A DNA stretch of 64,000 nt. Source: Prorocentrum cordatum. Its lineage: Eukaryota > Sar > Dinophyceae > Prorocentrales > Prorocentraceae. A program made the translations under genes and the position numbers. Below, in pieces: positions 29,789 through 39,584 of this stretch (position 1 is its first letter; every line of letters starts with the position of its first letter). Location of the stretch: positions 2,501-66,500 of the forward strand of contig CAUYUJ010004308.1 in the NCBI GenBank assembly GCA_963575745.1, read 5' to 3'. The notes beneath the pieces are model-generated. The model did no database searches, was not told the DNA's origin, and was given only the letters and a program-made list of their open reading frames with translations.

Positions 29789-32700
29789 TCAAAACATCGC
29801 TGCGAGAACCGCAGCGCTGGCAAGGCCGCCCAGCCATCCCGCGGAGGCGCTCGATTCTACATCTTCTGGTGACGCGCCTTCGACGCCAGTGACCTTGACG
29901 CCGGTCACAATCGCGGAGACGGAACCTGTAATGGCAGCCTGCAGGTCAGGGTGCGACGAAAGTGCGACCTCCAGCTCGCCGAGACCGACCGATTGCAGGT
30001 GAGAGCCGGCGGCTTCCGCGGCCTCGGCATCTTGAATCTGGATCAGAGCCTTGACCACCACCGAGCCCTTGGAAATGATGGCGCTCACCATGTCTGCTGT
30101 GACACCGAGGCCAACGCTGGACGCGAGCTGATCCTGGACAATGCTGGTGAAGGCAGCCATCGCTGCTGGGTCTGTGTCAAGAGTGTCGTAGTCCACTCCC
30201 CCGATCATCATCGAGAGCTCCAGGACCTGAGCGGAGATCAAGACCGTCATGTCTTGCCAGGTCCCATCGCAAGGTATCCTGCAGGTGGATCTGCCGATAG
30301 GCGGCAACGCACTGTCAGAATCGATTCGGCCCATGTAGGTACACTCTGCGTCTCCGTCCAAGTCGTTGACTGCGCTCGCGCTAGGCACCGAATCGTCAAA
30401 AATCCACCTGTCCTCCCCAGCATCGTCACCGTCGCATCCGAGATCGTGGTAGAGGTACCAACCCGCGTCCGAGCTATGGTAGATCGGTGCGCCTGCAGCG
30501 CTGGTATCTGTCCACTGGAACAGGGACACTGGCCACGCCGAGTGGCTTGCACATGGCCACGTGACTGCGAGCGGTCCAGGAACCTCCGTGGGATGAACCG
30601 TCGGCTGCGGCGTAGGCTGTGCTGCGGGCATCGCTGTCGATGTCTGGGCTGTCAGAGCTGAACGCGTCGAGGTCACGAAAATTGTCTTGGTGGTTAAAGA
30701 TGCACTACTCAAGGTCGAGGTGGTCGTCCGCGTAGTCGTCCCCGTGGTGGCCGTAATCGCCGAGGTACTCGTCCTCGTGGCGGTCACAGTCGTCCCCATG
30801 TTGGTCGTCCCAGAGGTCACCGACATCGCCGAGGTAGTCATCGAAATCGCCGAGGTGCTCGTCATCTTGGCGGTCAAAGTCGTCCCCGTAGAGGTCGTCC
30901 CAGGGGTCACCGAAATCGCAGAGGTACTCGTCCCTGTGACGGTTACGACTGACATGTCCTCGCCGGAGACTGAGACTGTCATGTACTGCCAAGACGAATC
31001 GCAAGCTACTATCCAGGTCGCGCTGCCCACAGGCGGGTAAGTACTGTCAGAATTGATTCGAGCCGCGTAACTACATACTCCATCGCCGTCCAAGTCCTGG
31101 ACTGCGCTCGAACTAGGCACAGAATCATCAAAAATCCACCTGTCCACAGTATTGCTGTCACCGTCACAACCAGGGTCGTGGTAGAGGTACCAACCCGCGT
31201 CCGAGCTATGGTAGATCGGTGCGCCTGCAGCGCTGGTATCTGTCCACTGGAACAGAGACACTGGCCACGCCGAGTGGCTTGCACACGGCCACGTGACTGT
31301 GAGCGATCCAGGGACCTCCAGGATCTCCATACTGCAGAGCCCACACTCTTCGCAGACTCTGGAGGCCAGCAGCTGCTGGTCGTAGTCGAAGTGGGCAAGG
31401 CACCGGCCGCTCTCTTTGTAGAGCGTTCCCGATCCGGCTTTGTACTGGCTGCAACCGCCGAAGCCTGCGTTCCAGGTCGTCGGGTCGCCGGAGCAGCGGG
31501 GTACCGCCGGCGGCGTCGACGGGGCCGACGGCGACGGCGTGGGCGGGGGAGGCGGAGGGGCAGGCGTGGCCGGACACGGTGTGGGGGTCGGTTGCGCCAC
31601 GGCAGCCGCGGAGCAGACCCCATCGGAGCAGGTGCCCTTTCCGCTTGCGCATGAGGTGCCATCTGGCAGGGCGTTGACTGCAGACCCGCCGCTCCACGTC
31701 CAGCCGTCCATGGGGTCGCAGAGCCCGTTCACGAGGCACATCACCCTGCAGTCGTTGCCGTCGTGCAGGCCGCACAGGTCCCCCCAGTGGAGTCCTGAGA
31801 AGATAGAGTCGTAGCCAGAGCACCACGCGCTCGTGCACACCCCCTGCAGGCAGAAACCTGTGCCGCCCAGGTGCAGCGCGCACAGCGTGGCGCTCGTGCT
31901 GAGCATGCCGTCGCAGTCGCAGCACGCGCCGCCATCCGCGGCGTCTGGAGTACATTCCTTGCCCGCCTCGAGGACGCAGCCCTGGCAGAACGAGCATGCC
32001 GTCCCAGAAGCACACTCGCACGTCTCCCCATCCTCCAAAACCCCGTTGCCGCAGGACGGGTTGTACTCGGTGAAGGCCTGGCAGTCATAGGCCAGGCTGG
32101 TGCCGATGGTCTCGCAGATCTCGGCCTGCGACTTTGCCGAGTTGAACTGGTAGATGCCATCGTAGGTGGCGTCCCCATAATCCATGATCCCACCAATCTG
32201 CCCCTGCAGGTCTGGGTCTTCCGTGAATACATGGTCGGCTCCGAAGTTGTGGCCGATCTCGTGGGCGAAGGTGTACCAGAGCCTGGACGAGGCCCAAGAG
32301 ACGCCAGTATTGAACCGAGTCAGAACGCAGCCCTGAGCGCTGGTTTGCACGCAATACTCGCGCCCGCAGATCCCGAACCAATAGCCGTCGCCCAAGTACG
32401 CGAGGCCGATTGTTCCAGAGTCCTCGAAGCAGTCGTCGAACAGATGCCAAACGCCCTGCGTCGAGGGCTGGGTCCAGAACGAGAATCGATCCAGCTGCTC
32501 GTCGATACCGACGCTGCAGTCGTCCCAGGGCACCCCAGTGTCCCCGGTTGCCCCTGGGATGTAGATGGTGGCGAGCTGAAGGACAACATTCATCTGAGGC
32601 TGGTAGACCATGTTCGCCAGAGCGAACTGGATCTGCACGTACTGCATCGCTTCGTCTGCCCCGCCGAGCCTGTCGTAGAGCGTTCTGCCAACTGCGACGC

Positions 32701-32953
32701 CGATGCTGAACGCACGGGTGATGTGACTGCTGGGGTAGCAGTCCACCCACCTCTGGATCTCGGCTGGCGCGAACACGCGCGCGATGCCGCTCTCGTCCAC
32801 GACCCTCTGCGCGGCCGGGCCCCTGCGCGCCGTGGCCGTACCGTTGCGGGCATCCGCCTCGAGCGCGATCAGCTCGCCCCGGCTCCTGAGGGGCAACCTC
32901 AGGTGGGGACCGGCTCGGGGGGGGGAAACATGGACCTGGAATCGACGATACAC
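29789..32953 (-). CDS. ADAM-like (M12B) zinc metalloprotease, secreted or surface type
   Basis: 1054 codons without interruption. Residues 1-80 look like the end of a propeptide; the catalytic domain spans about 85-290 with the zinc site HEIGHNFGADH at 231-241 (three His ligands, catalytic Glu232) and a Met-turn at GIMDYGD (255-261). Residues 299-450 are Cys-rich and disintegrin-like (SCGNGVLEDGETCECASG), ending in PDGTSCASGKGTCSDGVC. A Pro-rich linker (454-485) and a six-Cys block (487-540, possibly ShK-like) follow. Two copies of a ~113-residue module (547-660 and 791-903) flank a Thr/Ser-rich stretch (665-775), a likely O-glycosylated stalk. A conserved-looking domain (904-1024) and a hydrophobic tail (1036-1054) may anchor it. 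The first codon of this span is GTG; the frame is open further upstream without an ATG or signal peptide, so a 5' exon is probably missing. It probably cleaves extracellular or surface proteins. Confidence 0.85.
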   Translation of the reverse strand: MYRRFQVHVSPPRAGPHLRLPLRSRGELIALEADARNGTATARRGPAAQRVVDESGIARVFAPAEIQRWVDCYPSSHITRAFSIGVAVGRTLYDRLGGADEAMQYVQIQFALANMVYQPQMNVVLQLATIYIPGATGDTGVPWDDCSVGIDEQLDRFSFWTQPSTQGVWHLFDDCFEDSGTIGLAYLGDGYWFGICGREYCVQTSAQGCVLTRFNTGVSWASSRLWYTFAHEIGHNFGADHVFTEDPDLQGQIGGIMDYGDATYDGIYQFNSAKSQAEICETIGTSLAYDCQAFTEYNPSCGNGVLEDGETCECASGTACSFCQGCVLEAGKECTPDAADGGACCDCDGMLSTSATLCALHLGGTGFCLQGVCTSAWCSGYDSIFSGLHWGDLCGLHDGNDCRVMCLVNGLCDPMDGWTWSGGSAVNALPDGTSCASGKGTCSDGVCSAAAVAQPTPTPCPATPAPPPPPPTPSPSAPSTPPAVPRCSGDPTTWNAGFGGCSQYKAGSGTLYKESGRCLAHFDYDQQLLASRVCEECGLCSMEILEVPGSLTVTWPCASHSAWPVSLFQWTDTSAAGAPIYHSSDAGWYLYHDPGCDGDSNTVDRWIFDDSVPSSSAVQDLDGDGVCSYAARINSDSTYPPVGSATWIVACDSSWQYMTVSVSGEDMSVVTVTGTSTSAISVTPGTTSTGTTLTAKMTSTSAISMTTSAMSVTSGTTNMGTTVTATRTSTSAITATTGTTTRTTTSTLSSASLTTKTIFVTSTRSALTAQTSTAMPAAQPTPQPTVHPTEVPGPLAVTWPCASHSAWPVSLFQWTDTSAAGAPIYHSSDAGWYLYHDLGCDGDDAGEDRWIFDDSVPSASAVNDLDGDAECTYMGRIDSDSALPPIGRSTCRIPCDGTWQDMTVLISAQVLELSMMIGGVDYDTLDTDPAAMAAFTSIVQDQLASSVGLGVTADMVSAIISKGSVVVKALIQIQDAEAAEAAGSHLQSVGLGELEVALSSHPDLQAAITGSVSAIVTGVKVTGVEGASPEDVESSASAGWLGGLASAAVLAAMF
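30240..30595 (-). repeat. Internal duplication in the protease gene, distal copy
   Basis: Encodes residues about 786-905. DNA at 30455-30570 is almost identical to 31185-31300 (GCGCCTGCAGCGCTGGTATC, CTGGCCACGCCGAGTGGCTT), while the rest of the module is clearly diverged, which points to a recent partial conversion or duplication. Confidence 0.75.
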
Positions 32954-33059
32954 CGCCGATAGATCGGCGGTAGGCCACCGACAGCATGGCTTGGGTGGGC
33001 TATCAGGCCCGTATCGTCGAACAATGGGCGATTGGGGGTCGATGCGTCCCCCCTGAGCC

Positions 33060-33245
33060 CATCTACAGTAGGACCTGGGCCAGAAGAAGCTCCCTCAAGA
33101 ACATGAGACCCTCTGCCTGCCCAAACACACCGAACACTCGATGGTGCCATACCAGGGTGCGCAAGAACATCCCACAAACACGACGAACATCAGGGCAGCC
33201 TCCCCCGAACCGACCTCGATCTCATACCCCGGCCCGACTCTGGCG
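33060..33245 (+). repeat. Dispersed repeat shared with 59590-59740
   Basis: Shared strings in order: TAGGAC, CAGAAGAA, CTTCAAGAACATGAG-type, GCCCTCYGCC, CGAAGAACAT-type, CCCCCGAACCGACCTCGATC and ATACCCCGGCCCGAC. It lies just upstream of the protease gene on its strand, so it may be part of the promoter or 5' region or an inserted element. Confidence 0.6.
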
Positions 33246-33454
33246 GAAGACAGGCCGGCATAACCATACACGCTCGAGGGTCCGCACCGGGGCCACCCCT
33301 GAGGCGCGCGCGCGCGCAGGTGGCACGCGCGCCGGAGGCGCCGCCAGGGGGGGCCCCGGCGCAGAGCCAGGAAATCCGCGCCGACCTCCGAAAAAGCTCG
33401 TGTGTATAGATCGTTGTGGCTCGTTTCTCGACCCTCCTACCCTACGCATCGGTC

Positions 33455-33625
33455 GGAAGAGGTAGGCAAAAGCATGAAGTAGGCAGGCGGAGAACGCAGA
33501 CTGGGCTCAGGTCCTCCCAGGGAGCAACAGAACACAGCAGGAGCATACCGATTCTTGAAGTAGGGAGGCGCTTGAAGTAGATGAGGGCCTGGGCATCCGA
33601 GAGCGCCCACGTTCAACGACCGGCG
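33455..33625 (+). repeat. Dispersed repeat shared with 52280-52465
   Basis: GAAGTAGG(C/A)AGGCG, TTCTTGAAGTAGGGAGGCG, GGGCATCC and ACGTTCAACGACCGG occur in the same order at both loci; the TGAAGTAG motif repeats several times in each. Confidence 0.6.
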
Positions 33626-33689
33626 CGTCGCGTTGCCCCCGAGCTCCTGACGAGCCCGACCAGCCGCTCGCCCTCGCTCCCCAGCACCG

Positions 33690-33960
33690 CGGCGTGCCCG
33701 GCGGCGCGGTAGAGCAGCGCGGGGGGCACCGGCCGGATCGCGGCGCCCGCCTGCGTCGTGAGGCTGGCCCCCGCGGCCACCACTGGCCTCACGAGCGGCG
33801 AACGACGAACGTATCCACAGATGTCGCCGCGCCGTTTGCTCTCGACGCGCCCCAGTGGACGACGCCGACGCCACGGCAGCAGGGCCGCGGCAAGCCCTGC
33901 GTCCGAGGCAGAGTTCACCCCGGTGTCCGAGGCGCCCTCCCAAACACGTAGGGTTAGGTC
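33690..33960 (+). repeat. Segment shared with 45250-45440
   Basis: ATGTCGCCGCGCCGTTTG at 33822 recurs at 45254, followed in both by TCGACGCG, GGACGA(C/A)GCCGAC, CACGGCA, GCGGCAA and TCCGAGGC(A/G)GAGTT. The minus frame reads RVE(S/N)KRRGDICG in both. I do not recognise a family. Confidence 0.55.
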
Positions 33961-34039
33961 GGGCACGTCCCCCAACAGGCAGATCTTCGACAAAGATAGA
34001 ACAGATTCAAAAAGTGTTCAAACATAGGCAGAAAGATAC

Positions 34040-34435
34040 GAATTCGTCCCCAGACTATGTTTTCACTATTTCTGAATATTCCTCCGGAAGAGGGACAGGC
34101 TCGACTTAAACGTAGGGCCGCGAAGTCGGAGCAAACAGCGCGTCGACATATCCATGCCCCCGCGGCCTGGGCACCGAGGCGCTGTTCCACGGATGCGCGG
34201 TCCCATGGACGCGTTCCGCGCGGAGCCTCTCCGCAGGGCCGCGCGAAGCCTCTTCCAAAAGGGTCAAAAATAGTCAAGCAAAAATCGTCCCCAGACTATT
34301 TTTTTACTATTTTTGAATTTTCCTCCTGTCGGGGCACAGGCCCGACACAACGCTGTTCCATGGATGCGCGATCCCATGGACGCGCTCCGCGCGGAGCCTC
34401 TTCGCAAAGCCGCCCGGCACCCAGGCATGCGACGT
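34040..34435 (+). repeat. Two direct copies, ~145 bp, one with an insertion
   Basis: TCGTCCCCAGACTAT begins copies at 34044 and 34286, and both end in TGGACGCGYTCCGCGCGGAG plus CCTCT. The first copy has about 95 bp extra in the middle (ACTTAAACGTAGGGCC ... GCACCGAGGC). Confidence 0.75.
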
Positions 34436-34439
34436 CTCG

Positions 34440-35029
34440 GCAAAGGATCGAATCGATAAGCCAGCTCGACGATCGAGACAAATCGGATCGGCGGAAATCG
34501 GCAGAGTCGGGAGAAGCCGAGCCAGCGGAAATCGGCGGGCTGGTGAGGCCCGCCATTGACAAACCGAGATCCCAATCGGAGTCCGAAGTCGAACCAAATC
34601 GGAATCGGAATCGATCGAAATCGAATCGAAGACAGTTGGAGGAGTCGACGTGAGACTGCTTTGGCTGCGCATACCCAGACATGAGACAGCATGCCTTTTC
34701 AAGAACGGGGTCCCGGAAGTCCCGACCACTCCCCCGGGACAGGGTTTCCCTCCTGACTCATGCTTGACGGTCCCAGGCCTCCAGAAGCCCAAGGGGGCCA
34801 AACACCTCCCGTCATGATCCGTCCAAGACGCCAAGCATGTCTGGGAACGCGTCCCACCCACGATTGAAGGGGCCCTGGGACACACAAATAAATACACACA
34901 AATACAAATGTTCCCCAGATGTTCCTATATTTTTGGGGTTTCTGTTTCCCCCCCACTTCCCATATTTTCCTATATTTTCTGGGGAATCGAAGATTAATTG
35001 TGTCGGTGTGTTTCTTTTCCTCCTGAACG
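34440..35029. other. No gene seen; AATCGG-rich and AT-rich repeats
   Basis: 34440-34650 is rich in AATCGG/ATCGAA pentamer-hexamers, including AATCGGAATCGGAATCG. 34880-34990 carries ACACAAATA and TTCCTATATTTT repeats. Nothing between them is recognisable. Confidence 0.6.
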
Positions 35030-35800
35030 ATGGCCACGACGGCGCCAGCTCCAGGTCGATCAGCGCGCCCCAGGCCTCGAAGCGGAGCCGCAGGAGCCCC
35101 GCGCGCGACGCCTCCTCAAGCAGACGCCGGCCACCCGTGCCGGCCAGCGGGCCGCCGGCCAGCAGCTCCTGCGGGCCCCAGGAGTATACACCACCACCAC
35201 CACCACCACCTCCATCTCCACCTTCCCCCCTCCCCCTCCTCTTCTCCACCCTCCCTCCATTCCACCCACCCCTCATCCACCCTCCTCCTCCCCTCCTTCA
35301 CCTCCTCGTCCCCTCCGTTCCACCCTCCCTCCTCGTCCCCTCCTTCACCCTCCATCCACCTCCCTTCCGCCCTCCCTCCTCCACCCTACTCTTCCCCTAC
35401 CCTTTCCTGGGAGTGGGAGGGGGTGAGGGAGGTGTTGGTTGCTTCGCCAAGTGCCGCAACGCGAACGCCACCACTGGCGGGAACCCCAGTTTGAACCCCC
35501 CCCCGACCGCCTCTTGGGGGGGACGTGGCAGCTTCGACCACAGGACCCAATGCCGCCAGCGCCCAGCGCCCAGGTGATGGTGGTGTGTATTTCTGGGCCC
35601 GACAGCTCCTGGCCGGACGCGTCGCGCAGAGAGAGGTGGACGCTCAGGGCGTCCCCAGCGGCGGGTCTGCCCGCAGCAGTCCTGACCAGCCCCGATCTCA
35701 CCCCTACCCCTACGACTGACGAGCCCAGCGGCGACGACACTCTTAGGGATGCGCCCTCTGAAACTGCGGGGATCCTTGAGATCTGTGCCAAGATACTAAA
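35030..35800 (-). other. Microsatellites with two possible coding scraps
   Basis: (CAC)n at 35189-35212 and CCTCC-type tracts to 35400. A minus frame at about 35700-35560 reads SVHLSLRDASGQELSGPEIH, which looks protein-like (alternating hydrophobic residues, as in a beta-sandwich), and the frame at about 35175-35030 is also open. No family can be named and no splice sites can be defended. Confidence 0.2.
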
Positions 35801-36074
35801 GGCCTCCTGGATGGGGTCCGAGTAAGTAAGGTTGGAGGATCGTGCCGAATCGCCGATGCATCACCGAATCATCAGCGATGAATCACCGATTATCAGCGAT
35901 GCATCAGCGATGCATCAGCGATGCATCGGCGATTCATCGGCGATGCATCCGCGACGTCGGCGATGCATCGGCGACGTGGGGAAAGTTGGGCACCACATCG
36001 ACCCACATCGGCAATGCATCGGCGATGCGGCGCGATCCTCCGACCCCGCACACTCCGACCCCATCTGGGAGGCC
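35801..36074. mobile_element. 274-bp TIR element with internal GATGCATCGGC array, copy 1
   Basis: The ends are inverted: GGCCTCCTGGATGGGGTCCG at 35801 against CGACCCCATCTGGGAGGCC (reverse) at 36074, continuing inward to GGAGGATCGTGCCG / CGGCGCGATCCTCC. The interior is CAGCGATGCATCGGCGATTC-type tandem sequence. No perfect target-site duplication touches the ends. A 16-bp direct repeat, GGGGATCCTTGAGATC, lies slightly outside them (35768-35783 and 36079-36094). Confidence 0.7.
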
Positions 36075-36219
36075 TAGAGGGGATCCTTGAGATCGGCGTC
36101 GAGATAAGTGATGGCGATGCACAGTCGCATAGGGCGGCCCTCACGTGGGCGGAAAGGCGACTCGGGCGCGCCGCGCCCCAGGGGCGCCCCGGAGTGCGCC
36201 CCCGCAACCCCGGGTAGAA

Positions 36220-36408
36220 GGGGGGAGGAGGAGGAGGAGGAGGAGGAGGAGGAGGAGGAGGAGGAGGAGGAGGAGGAGGAGGAGGAGGAGGAGGACGAGG
36301 AGGAGGAGAGGAGGAGGAGGAGAAGGAGGAGGAGGAGGAGGAGGAGGAGGAGGGGAGGAGGAGGAGGAGGAGGAGGAGGAGGAGGAGGAGGAGGAGGAGG
36401 AAGATATA
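36220..36408. repeat. (GAG)n polypurine tract
   Basis: GGA/GAG triplets with few interruptions; poly-Glu and poly-Arg frames here are repeat products. Confidence 0.95.
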
Positions 36409-37228
36409 AGGCGTCGAGATAGGGATCTGTTTTAGGCTGGCAGCGTCCGCCGAGGCGCGGGCCCACCGCCCGCGCAGGCCGCCACCGAAAGTGCCGTGAG
36501 GAGCGAGCACGCGCCGCTGCGGGCGGCTGGGCTGGCAGAGCCGCCCGCCCGCCGGGCGGGCGACTTGCGCATGGGCCGGGCCGCCCGGCGCGCCGCGCGG
36601 GTGCGCCGCCAGGGGGGGGGGGCGCCAACATAGTCCCGCCAGGATGGCCTGAGCCAGCGGCCTGGGCCAGAAGAAGACGGCACGGGGGGGGGGGGGACGG
36701 GGAAGGGGAGTGACGAAGTCGTGCGTGCGGCTGGTTTCGGCCCCGCCGCCGGGCGGCTTCTCCGGTACACGGGCGCCTCCCGCGCCAGGAGACGCCAGAG
36801 GACCCAGCTACGTCAGCTGATTCGGACAACCCCCATTTGGTATTCCCCCCTTTGCTGTGTTCAGCGACGGCGCGGTATGAAAGCTCTTGCAGGACAATCT
36901 GGGCAGCAACACACCGAATGCTTCGATCAACATGGGCACAGATGATACGGAATATTTTCTTGGTTCCAAGGCAGCAAGACGAGACGCGGGTAGACTACAT
37001 CCCGAAATCAACCAGACCCTGCAGGCGTATGGCAAACGAAAGGATTTTACGTCACACTGACCTCTGATTGGAGAGTCCTAACCTCCCTGCAGGGCCGCGA
37101 GAAGGATCTGTCATTGTAGGATCGCCAGGCAGCAGCAGCCCGAGTTGTGCATTGCGGCTCGCGCTTGGGCGGTTTGGCCCGATACGCGCCCTGGCCAGGG
37201 ACGCCGCTCAAGAGGTCCTGCAGCGCTG
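36409..37228. other. No gene recognised
   Basis: GC-rich unique sequence with G-runs at 36611-36623 and 36683-36697. Several short open frames on both strands lack family resemblance. CGCCCGCCGGGCGGGCG (36543-36559) is a perfect short palindrome. Confidence 0.5.
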
Positions 37229-37233
37229 CAAAT

Positions 37234-37401
37234 TGACTACCTACCAGACCACCCCAACCCAACCCGAAGACCCGAATTTCGGGTTGGGGGGGTAAGGGTT
37301 CCACATGTGTTTTTTCGATGTTTCCCGACCCCCCCCCCCACTGGAAATCGAGGGTAAATCTGAGCCTTCGGGTTGGGTTGAGGTGGTTTGGTGGGTGGTG
37401 A
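37234..37401. mobile_element. 168-bp TIR element (MITE/introner-like), copy 1
   Basis: Ends are a ~36-bp imperfect inverted repeat (about 31 of 36 matching): TGACTACCTACCAGACCACC at the left and TCACCACCCACCAAACCACC read inward from the right, both running on into CAACCCAACCCGAAG. It is flanked by a perfect 5-bp duplication, CAAAT (37229-37233 and 37402-37406). The interior has ATTTCGGGTTGGGGGGG, CATGTGTTTTTTCGATG and a C-run, and no coding capacity. A near-identical copy lies at 54457-54626. Confidence 0.9.
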
Positions 37402-37519
37402 CAAATCCAGCCAGACCTCCAGTTGGTGAGTCCTTGATGGCAAACGTCTTGCGGGACCTCGAAGAGGAGAACTATCGTAGCAGGCTCGCAAGTCTGGACT
37501 TCCGACATCCTTAGAAGGG

Positions 37520-37720
37520 CGCAAGGCATGCCAAGATCGCCAGAGGAAGGCGTGGCTCCTGGCGGTGCGTCAAGACGGCCCAGCAGGGCCACACGACTGC
37601 CGACGATGCCCCCGAAACGGCCCAAGAGGCCTCCGAGACCGCCCCCGACGGAGGTCCAAGAGGAGACCGAGCGGGCTTCGAGAGCCGTGCGCCCAGGACG
37701 GCCCGAAGGACCTCCGAGCT
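37520..37720 (+). repeat. ~11-bp phased CCAAGANGGCC repeat, locus 2
   Basis: CAAGACGGCCCAGCAGGGCC, CGGCCCAAGAGGCCTCCGAG and GGTCCAAGAGGAGACC-type units at roughly 11-bp steps. Confidence 0.55.
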
Positions 37721-38379
37721 CGCCCCTGGACGGCACTGGAGTTCACGCGCTCCTGTTCAACTGACGTGTGCCTGCTATGTTTCGGATCTGCTTGCCCGCA
37801 GGAGGAGCGGAAGCGGAAGGAGGGCTAGAAGATCCACATCGGGCAAAAAGGGCTGCGAAGACAAAGACTATGAAGCCCGTTCCTTGGAGGCTGGGGTCCC
37901 GAACAAGTCCTACCAGACGCGCGTGACGACCCTGCAAGCGGTGGCATGAGACCCGAGCAACCCTACTCTCTAGCTTCCTCTCCTGTTCCGCAGGCAGCTG
38001 CTCCAGCGCGCAGCCCTGTGCCGTTTTCGCTCGGTCAGCCCCGCGCCACGGAAGGCCCAGCCTGCCGAGGCCGGTCGGCACTCCGCTCAGTCTGTCTCTG
38101 TACTTTTCGTCCTGGCCCGCCCCTCATCCTCCTCGAGATAGGAACGTCCTCGATCCCCATCCTCATCGGTCCTCCTGATCCTCACGGGGTCTTCACGATG
38201 CGAGGACTCCTGGAGATCACCAGCACGTGAGATCCGTGCTCATTCCCGAAGCTCTCCGGGTGTCCTGTCCTGGGGGGCTCGACCGTGCCGGTCTTGGAGA
38301 GGGAAGGAGGCTGCCGAGCAGGCCTGAGCGCCCAAAACCGCCCAGGCTACTCCCGAGAGGAAACGAAGACAACGCAAGC
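37721..38379. other. No gene recognised
   Basis: Unique-looking GC-rich DNA with short open frames only. No repeat partner was found in the window. Confidence 0.5.
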
Positions 38380-38890
38380 AAGCGGCCGAGATGCTTCAAG
38401 AGAGCCGCCAAGAGGGTCCAAGGATCGCACAAGAGGAACCAGGGGAGGCCCTGCTTCCACAGACAATCAATATCATTGAATTCATCATGCCTTCTGTTCT
38501 AAGATGCTTCGCTTCTTCTGATGTTCTGCTCGTGAAGGCCTCTGGGATGCCTGGGCTTCTTCAGAAGGCTCTCGACGGCCTACGAGAGGCTCCAGAGCTG
38601 ACCAGGACGGTCCAGGAGGGCCCCCAAGAGGGGATCAAGACGGCTAAAAGAGTGCCTCTGGAGAAGCCCACGCAGGCTCCAACCACCAAGAGGCCAAATC
38701 AGGCGCACAGAGGGCTGCAAGATGGTCCAAGAGTGCCTTCAGAGAGAACAACAAGTCTCCAAAAGTGCCCAAGATGACCCCGAGAGGCCCCAAAGACGGC
38801 CCCAAGAGAACCTCCGAGACCCCAAACGGGCCTCAAGGGAGCACCCAGAAAGCCCAAGACGGCTTAAGAAAATCCAAAATCGAATAGTCA
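38380..38890 (+). repeat. ~11-bp phased CCAAGANGGCC repeat, locus 3
   Basis: AGCCGCCAAGAGGGTCCAAGG at the start and CCCAAGATGACCCCGAGAGG, CCCCAAAGACGGCCCCAAGAG at the end, with a less regular middle (38470-38560) that may be unique sequence. Confidence 0.5.
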
Positions 38891-38929
38891 CCTGAGGCGC
38901 CCAAGACTACCCTAGACGTCGGCGGGTGT

Positions 38930-39584
38930 GGGGTGAGCCAATGAATGAATGTGCGGGGAGGCGTTGCTAAGGCAGAGACCGCTCATAACCTATGGGGCGA
39001 AAAATAGACGTAGCTGGACACGCGCTACATTCTCGTCCACTTCGACTACGGCGGGACACTATGCACCCGCCATTTGCTACAGTTTGCTTGCCCGCCAGCA
39101 TGGTTGGACGGAGACCGACCCACAAACACATGTGTAACAACGTCGCCTTCGTCCGCAAGCCACGGACGGAACTGTGCGAATGTGCGCCCCCTTGCTCAGA
39201 TGAAGTGGCCGGTGACCGCATTCGTTGGTTAGCCCGCGACGTCTTGCGTAGCAGATATAATTGGCCTGGAACTTCACAATGACATATAAGCGTGAAGGCC
39301 GCCCCCTTTCCCTCCTCCCCTCCTCCACGCTCCGAGGCACAAGACGCACTCTCCGATGCAAACATGTATGCTCGGCCCCGCGCGCTGCATCGACGCCCTC
39401 TTTCTTGCCATCCCAATGACTTGATCGTTGTTTTCTGTCGGTCTGCTTGTTCCTGCATGCGGGGCACAACGGACTGAGTTGAACACGGTTTCTCCCCCCT
39501 CGCCTTCCCTCTCCTCTGCTTCCTCCTCCTCCTCCTCCTCCGCCTCCTCCTCATCATCATCCCTTCTTCTCATAGAGAACTCCC
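38930..39584. other. No gene recognised
   Basis: Unique sequence to about 39480, then a short CTC/ATC tract (39520-39565). Open frames on both strands are short and show no domain. Confidence 0.5.

Noticed and set aside
29789-32953. Venom-type metalloprotease toxin
   Set aside because: The catalytic and disintegrin-like modules resemble ADAM/reprolysin proteins in general, which are widespread in protists; the C-terminal modules and stalk do not suggest a toxin.
35768-36094. GGGGATCCTTGAGATC direct repeat as the target duplication of the TIR element
   Set aside because: It lies 17 bp outside the left end and 4 bp outside the right end, so it does not abut the element; kept only as a note.
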